A stretch of DNA of 36,017 nt from Myxococcales bacterium (GTDB taxonomy: Bacteria > Myxococcota_A > Polyangia > Polyangiales > JAFGIB01): assembly GCA_028817905.1 (NCBI GenBank), contig JAPPOR010000151.1:5815-41831 (forward strand), in the 5' to 3' direction. Shown here piece by piece: positions 32,101 through 36,017 of this stretch. Each line of letters starts with the position of its first letter. Positions within the stretch are counted from its first letter, which is position 1. The notes under the pieces were generated by a model, which saw only the letters and a program-made list of their open reading frames with translations, was not told the DNA's origin and did not search any database. The translations under genes were made by a program, and so were the position numbers.

Positions 32101-34102
32101 CGGCTCCGTACTGTGCTAGTGACGCGCGTGGGTCGATGTCCTCGAAGGCGAGGCCGAGCCTGTCCGCCAGTGCCTGTACGAGGAATCGCGTTACGGACCG
32201 GGTGTCGCGTGACTGTTGGCTAGCTCTGCCGGTGGCGTCCGCAGGTGCGCTCCTGTTGGCGCCCACAGTGCGCGTTCGGGCCGGAGCGGGTGGAAGAATG
32301 GGTTCGACCATGCGGGGCGGAGGGTCCGCGTAGCTTGCGGGCGCGCGGGTCGCGGGCCAAGTGGCCGTTATGGTGAAGTCCCCCGCCAGCCATGCGTCAC
32401 GGACCGCGTGCCGCTTGATCTTGCCGCTGGATGTCTTGGGGAGTTGGCCACGCTTGATCAGGACGACCGCATGCGGGCTGACGCCGAAGTCGCGGAGGAT
32501 CGCATCGGGAATGGTGGCGACCAACGCTTCCGGATCGCCGCCTGACCGTTTGTCGAATTCTTGCACGAGGACTACTTGTTCGCCTTGCCCGTCGTCGAAG
32601 CCAAAGGCTGCTCCACCGTCGCGGACCAGGGCGGGGTCCAGCGCCTGCACTGCGCGCTCGAGATCATGAGGAACCATGTTGCGCCCGCGGACGATGATAA
32701 TTTCCTTGCGCCGGCCGGTGATGAACAACTCGCCATCGTCGACGAAGCCCAGGTCCCCAGTGCGCAAGTAGCTCGCTTCTGTTTCGGTGACGACGGTCGC
32801 TCCGAAGATCTGTGGCGTCGTGTCGTTCCCTTTCCAATAGCCTGCGGCGATAGAGGGGCCGCGCACCCAGATCTCCCCCACCTGACCGTTCGGCATCGGG
32901 GTATGCGTGTCGGCATCGACGATCCGGATCTCGGTTCCCGGTACGGGGCTCCCACAACTGACGATCCGTCGCCCTTCCACTTCCCCCTCGGGTAGCTCGA
33001 TGATCCGACCGTGCTCGAGGGCGCGGCTGTCAAGTCTGCGCACGCGCGGCGCTGCATTGGGCTTGCTTCCCGTCACGAGCAGGGTCGCTTCGGCCAAGCC
33101 GTAGGCAGGGAACAGGGCCTCGCGCCGGAAGCCCGCCGGGCTGAAGCTCGCTACGAAGCGGTCCAGCGTGTCGGCGCTGATGGGTTCGCTGCCTACTAGA
33201 CAGAGACGCACGCAGGAGAGATCGAGGTCGGCGGTTTCGGCCGGCTTGATCCGTCGGACGCAAAGGTCGAGCGCGAAGTTGGGCGTCATGAGGATGCTGG
33301 CGCGAAAGCGGGACACCGCTCGCAGCCAGCGCGCGGGCTTGCGAATGAACGACTCAGTCGGCATCAGCACGCAGTGGACGCCGGTGAATACTGAACCCAG
33401 CAGTCCGCCGATCAGACCCATGTCGTGGAACGGCGGCAGCCAGGAAAGTGCGATGTCATCCGGTTGGCCCGCCAAAGCGGCCCGACTATGATGGAGGTTG
33501 GCTATCAGATTGGCATGCGTGATCAGAACTCCCTTGGGGTTGGAGGTCGACCCCGACGTGTACTGAAGGATTGCTGGTGTTTCGGGTGCCAGCGTTGGGA
33601 GTACGAATTCTGAGTGGCTTTGGGATGGGTGTGCCACGTCCAGACCACGCAACCGCTCAGCGCCGGGTGTTGTGGCAAGAGCGTGCAGATGCTCTGGTGT
33701 GCCGATAGCTACCCGCGCGTCGGCGTCGTCGAGGATTCGGACGACCCGCTCACCCGCCCGCGCAAGTTGACGGGGATTGGGTGGGTAGGTCGGCACGGCG
33801 ACGGCGCCCGTTGCCAGGCAGCCGAGCAGGCCGCAGATGTAATCCAGGCCGGCCGGGTACATGACCAGCACCCGATCCCCCGGGTGCACCCTTGCCCGCC
33901 CGAGCTCTTGGGCAACCGCCGTCACCCTCTCGTTCAGCTGCGCAAAGGTGAGGGTAGCAATCGGCTGCCCAGGTCCCGGCGCAAAGGAGAAGGCCGTCGC
34001 GGCTCCTCGTTCCAGGGCGTGCCGCCTCATGACTTCGATCACGGTGCCGTGCTGCCGCGCCGGGCTATCGTGCCGGTGACGTTGTGCTCCATTTCGCTCC
34101 AT
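29177..34102 (-). CDS. FAAL-ACP-KS-degenerate AT polyketide synthase, 3'-truncated in DH
   Basis: A 1641-residue modular synthase. Fatty-acyl-AMP ligase (about 20-585): YTSGSTSNPKG at 181-191, YGLAEAT at 334, RTGD at 447 and the terminal K561 in KTSSGKIK; it should activate a fatty acid and load it on the ACP. ACP (637-706): phosphopantetheine Ser S669 in YGADSL. Ketosynthase (740-1165): C909 in DAACASG, H1044 in EAHGVGT, H1083 in NLGHLE, all catalytic residues present. AT-like (about 1310-1590): the GHSxG nucleophile motif reads GQGAGE at 1406-1411, so the Ser is Gly (G1408), and the usual N-terminal GQGSQ is missing; this AT looks dead. The post-AT linker HYPFQRQRCW is intact, then SHPLL (1609-1613) resembles the opening of a dehydratase domain, after which the frame stops. 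The product family is likely a lipopeptide. Confidence 0.9.
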   Translation of the reverse strand: MERNGAQRHRHDSPARQHGTVIEVMRRHALERGAATAFSFAPGPGQPIATLTFAQLNERVTAVAQELGRARVHPGDRVLVMYPAGLDYICGLLGCLATGAVAVPTYPPNPRQLARAGERVVRILDDADARVAIGTPEHLHALATTPGAERLRGLDVAHPSQSHSEFVLPTLAPETPAILQYTSGSTSNPKGVLITHANLIANLHHSRAALAGQPDDIALSWLPPFHDMGLIGGLLGSVFTGVHCVLMPTESFIRKPARWLRAVSRFRASILMTPNFALDLCVRRIKPAETADLDLSCVRLCLVGSEPISADTLDRFVASFSPAGFRREALFPAYGLAEATLLVTGSKPNAAPRVRRLDSRALEHGRIIELPEGEVEGRRIVSCGSPVPGTEIRIVDADTHTPMPNGQVGEIWVRGPSIAAGYWKGNDTTPQIFGATVVTETEASYLRTGDLGFVDDGELFITGRRKEIIIVRGRNMVPHDLERAVQALDPALVRDGGAAFGFDDGQGEQVVLVQEFDKRSGGDPEALVATIPDAILRDFGVSPHAVVLIKRGQLPKTSSGKIKRHAVRDAWLAGDFTITATWPATRAPASYADPPPRMVEPILPPAPARTRTVGANRSAPADATGRASQQSRDTRSVTRFLVQALADRLGLAFEDIDPRASLAQYGADSLVLAELAEELERWLGQPLPTTITYDNPSIAELAQAILELEHAQSLPAQRRPEQSSRRSRPQGRDNGRPRDPIAIVGMGCRFPGADNTRELWQLLRGAVDAVTEVPAWRWNIDALYDPEPRVRGKVCTRRGGFIAGIDEFDPGFFGLSTREAERMDPQQRLTLEVAWEALEDACIAPVSLAGTETGVFMGAASSDYAVLYGGDLNLIDGDYGTGNSTGIIANRVSHCFNFQGPSVTVDAACASGLVALDAACTALERGDCELALVGGANAILAPEASVYFSQAGMLSPSGCCRTFDAAADGFVRSEGAGVLVITRLSHARRLGVQARALVAGIAVNHTGQANGLVAPNGRAQQRVIERALGRAGIGADDLDYVEAHGVGTPVSDAVEVNALGALMRGRSLERPCLLGSIKTNLGHLEAAAGIAALIKTTLALEHEEVPAHLHFNDPHPDLGLDRLPLEVPTVPIAWARDKHNVRKRYAGVSAFGFGGANAHAILTEAPLSEANHSVNQVPRPGPGHAASRSTRERPIRRPVRRPEQGPRAPDERRPWHLALLSGRTRAALDAVAARLARGCREATVGDVCHTLAEGRAHFRHRRALLVPDGQDLGELLRGGSPVDSRETRVGSPSNPPEEPTPRMWQGVTPAEALTAHLTLTFDEGPLTPKLMATLARSHPIAKAAFDATARKAAALGVPGAEMVLSDTDGSHWLRDPRHRDVARFAVHRALAQWFALSELKPVAAMGQGAGEYSAACVVGALSWDDALSLLIKRADTLASLRPGMTVRLTRRQFSEAADRVPLSPPRYPLILGSAGDAQFGPDAPVPDGHFGRQLLHTPDPEDGRGSLNALETPFEVFLGPAGDQLTGGPRPTPLGLLAQEDHPWESLLSALGQLYVAGAAPRLAGLDAPFGYRMCEVPHYPFQRQRCWLEFPERQLEGEERTPSSPPISHPLLKEAHTVTRHRSGFTTRAGRREDERAGER

Positions 34103-34168
34103 TGGGAGATATGTAGTACCGCCTAGGAGCCCGGCGAGATAGCATCGATTGGTCCCACAAGCCCCTCG

Positions 34169-34182
34169 CTTTCGCGCGAAAG
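34169..34182. repeat. CTTTCGCGCGAAAG palindrome in the PKS/NRPS spacer
   Basis: A perfect 14-bp palindrome followed by TACAG, identical in flavour to the inner CGCTTTCG...CGAAAGTACAG segment of element copy A. The divergent spacer 34103-34437 holds no gene. A TTGACG (about 34309) and TAAAAT (about 34291) are present but in an order that does not make a good promoter in either direction. Confidence 0.4.
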
Positions 34183-34437
34183 TACAGATCTTCTCACTTT
34201 TTCGTTTCCAGCCTGCGACCGGGGACAGGCCCTTGCGTGGTTACGAGGGCCCCACGGGATTCACCGCATCCCACTCTGTATCCATTCGGTAAAATCTGGA
34301 AACTGTCCTTGACGGACCAGCGGACCTCCCCGCAGGATTCGGGGCAGTTGAGGAAGGAAGTGTGATCTTTCTCACGCTTTCTGTTGATGTGCTGGCGAGT
34401 AGGTGCTGGCTGACGCGCTCGGGGGGAATCATGTCCG

Positions 34438-36017
34438 ATGCGTACCGACACACGAATAGAGCTTGAGTTTCAGCTGGCCGGCAGTGGCCTTCCGGAAGCT
34501 GTGACACCCGGCCTGGCCCTCGAGCTCATGGCGGCCTCCGCGCAGGCCGCGGGCCAGAATTGGTCTGAGCTGTGCGACTTCTGGGCGTACGCTTACGTGC
34601 CAGCAGAGACGCTGCGCCTACAAGTGGACGTGGATGGTGAGATTCGAGTGTATGGGTCTTGCCTCGGCGGCACCGACCAAGTTCTGGCGTTCGCTCACCT
34701 CGGCCGACCGCCGGCCGACGGTGGCGCCGAGCCGGTGGAGGCTGATACCCAGTTCGCTGGAATGACGCCGGCAGTCCTGTGGCGGGGCCACGATCCGGCG
34801 GAGGACGCCTCCTACTATCTTCATCCGCAATATCTCGACGCGGCCCTGGCAGTGCTCGGGCTGTCCGCGGCCATCGATAGGAGAGCCTGCCTGCTCGTCT
34901 CGTCGGTTCGTTTTTTGGCGCTGAATGCATCGCCGACGCATGTTGTGGCGACCGCTGCAAGCGGGGAAGGGTCGGGGGAGCGCACGCTCGCCCTTCTTGA
35001 AGAAGCTCGGGCGGTGGTATTGCTGGAGGGTGCTCGGTTAGGGTCCCTGCCGGTCCATCAGGCGGTTGAGCTGTCGACCTTGAGTAGTCTCGTCGCGGAT
35101 GTGCTCGAGCTCGACGAGGTGCCGCCGAATGTCAACCTCAAGGAGCTCGGGGCGTCGTCCGTGCACTTCGCGAGGATTAGCAACGCGCTCCAAGATCGCT
35201 TCGGATGCGCCCCCAGTTTGCCCACACTTCTGAGCGGGACCAGTGTGGCGGTACTGCTACGCTACTATGTCGAACAGGTTGGAGGGGAGCACGCCCGGCT
35301 GCCCGATCTGCTCGCGGCGAGCGAACGGAGCAGGTGGCCGCTTACGCCTCCGCAGCAGCAGCAATGGTTGCGACTGCAGGCCAAGCCGACGGACAATAGC
35401 TACAATATTGCGTTCCGCTGGCGCTTCAGCTCTGCTGTGGACCCACAGGCGCTCGAAAGTGCGCTGATGCGGTTGCTGGAGCGCCACGAGGTCCTCCGAG
35501 CGCCAGTGGTCGTGGCCGCGGACGGTACCCCCTTCCAGGAGGTAACGGCGATCGCCGCTTGCCCCAGTCCCCTTCTTGTTTGTGACGACGAGCGAGAGCT
35601 GCTCGTTCGACGGGAGCAAGGTGTCGTTGATCCAACGGCCGCTCCCCTGTTGCGCGCGACGTTGCTTTGCAGTTCGCAGGGCGGTTGCCTATTCTCCCTG
35701 GTTTTTTCCCACCTAGTCGTGGATGATGCGGCGCTTCTTCAGCTCTTTGCCGATCTCGAGCGGTTGTACAGCGCCGAGACGGGCGCTGACGTCGAGCTTG
35801 GAGACCCGGATGTACCGTATTGCGACGCGGCCTGGTGGTTTGCGTCGGAGGCTGTTCGCGGGCACTTGGCGGACCTAGCGCGGGGGTCGACGGAGGCCGC
35901 CCTGCTAGCACCGCCTACCAGAGTCAGTCTGTCGCCCAACGACATGCCTGACCTCGACGCACCGGCCGCCAGGCTGCGGATGGAGTTCAGCGCCGCGGAG
36001 CGGGCTGAGCTCTCTGC
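34438..36017 (+). CDS. PKS-NRPS hybrid synthase beginning inside a dehydratase domain (partial)
   Basis: The frame stays open to the right edge, so at least 526 residues are visible. I start it at ATG 34438; an in-frame TGA at 34411 limits any upstream extension to eight codons. Residues about 20-205 look like a PKS dehydratase lacking its N-terminal strand: TPGLALELMAASAQAAGQ matches the 'PGxAxLEl' region of hot-dog 1, and YYLHPQYLDAALAVL matches the HPxLLDAxxQ motif of hot-dog 2 with its catalytic Asp (D134). The catalytic His of the DHxVxG motif is not seen. A carrier protein follows (214-282, S241 in LGASSV), then a condensation domain from about 298 whose HHxxxDG motif reads SHLVVDD (H425 catalytic, D429). 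No KS precedes the dehydratase in this gene. Confidence 0.85.
   Translation, partial: MRTDTRIELEFQLAGSGLPEAVTPGLALELMAASAQAAGQNWSELCDFWAYAYVPAETLRLQVDVDGEIRVYGSCLGGTDQVLAFAHLGRPPADGGAEPVEADTQFAGMTPAVLWRGHDPAEDASYYLHPQYLDAALAVLGLSAAIDRRACLLVSSVRFLALNASPTHVVATAASGEGSGERTLALLEEARAVVLLEGARLGSLPVHQAVELSTLSSLVADVLELDEVPPNVNLKELGASSVHFARISNALQDRFGCAPSLPTLLSGTSVAVLLRYYVEQVGGEHARLPDLLAASERSRWPLTPPQQQQWLRLQAKPTDNSYNIAFRWRFSSAVDPQALESALMRLLERHEVLRAPVVVAADGTPFQEVTAIAACPSPLLVCDDERELLVRREQGVVDPTAAPLLRATLLCSSQGGCLFSLVFSHLVVDDAALLQLFADLERLYSAETGADVELGDPDVPYCDAAWWFASEAVRGHLADLARGSTEAALLAPPTRVSLSPNDMPDLDAPAARLRMEFSAAERAELS

Noticed and set aside
34194-34451. An 85-codon minus-strand frame in the PKS/NRPS spacer
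   Set aside because: It has no family features, and no ribosome site was evident; it overlaps the likely leader regions of both divergent genes.
29060-34470. Inverted repeats bounding an invertible PKS segment
   Set aside because: Comparing the sequences around both presumed breakpoints by eye showed only chance short matches, so a recombinase-driven switch is not supported.

Overview
The window is GC-rich, densely coded bacterial DNA. I infer a myxobacterium (phylum Myxococcota, possibly the Nannocystis/Haliangium side). The grounds are gene types rather than any marker gene: a cysteine-repeat lipoprotein, a Ser/Thr kinase with an AgmX-like C-terminus, a SprA-type HExxH protein, a small TM/Cys protein cut by the left edge, and a FAAL-PKS/NRPS locus. 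No rRNA, tRNA, insertion sequence, prophage or CRISPR array was found. The first 60 bases are almost pure C then G and look like a contig-end artefact.

Layout, left to right. 1-3.3 kb: a truncated membrane-protein end, a four-repeat Cys-rich lipoprotein and a YbiT-like ABC-F ATPase with one degenerate ATP site. 3.4-6.7 kb: a TlpA/ScsD-like thioredoxin, ThiE, a minimal SET protein and a polysaccharide flippase. 6.7-9 kb: a lipoprotein, a protein with two PARP-type zinc fingers, and IlvY, divergent from ilvC with a perfect palindrome at the ilvY start. 10.5-12.6 kb: DUF2752, DUF4234 and an acyltransferase-3 protein. 13-17.4 kb: a lipoprotein MsrA-MsrB fusion, an RluA-family pseudouridine synthase, TrmO, an orphan NarL-type regulator and a QueD-like enzyme. 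17.5-22.4 kb: a SprA-like HExxH protein, a conserved small protein, a Ser/Thr kinase, a MaoC hydratase and an HDOD protein. 22.8-27.9 kb: a one-helix protein, a HIT-orn operon, a TIR-like protein with a long linker, and asd. 27.9-36 kb: a PcaF-type thiolase and a biosynthetic locus of two divergent genes.

Two features stand out. First, at least eight copies of a palindromic intergenic element (about 125-175 bp, with exchangeable arm types) are scattered through the window; three of them supply the TAG stop codon of the gene before them. Second, the biosynthetic locus looks broken by an inversion. The left gene reads FAAL-ACP-KS-degenerate AT and stops in what looks like the first residues of a dehydratase domain. 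The right gene, pointing the other way, begins inside a dehydratase domain and continues ACP-condensation. Flipping the left gene back would give one ordinary lipopeptide assembly line: FAAL-ACP / KS-AT-DH-ACP / C.

Most of the rest is housekeeping or regulatory and shows no sign of acting as one system. Clear operon-like pairs are the first two genes (1-base overlap), DUF4234-DUF2752 (1-base overlap) and HIT-orn (ATGA overlap). Several convergent pairs overlap at their 3' ends, so the region is compact wherever the palindromic elements are absent.
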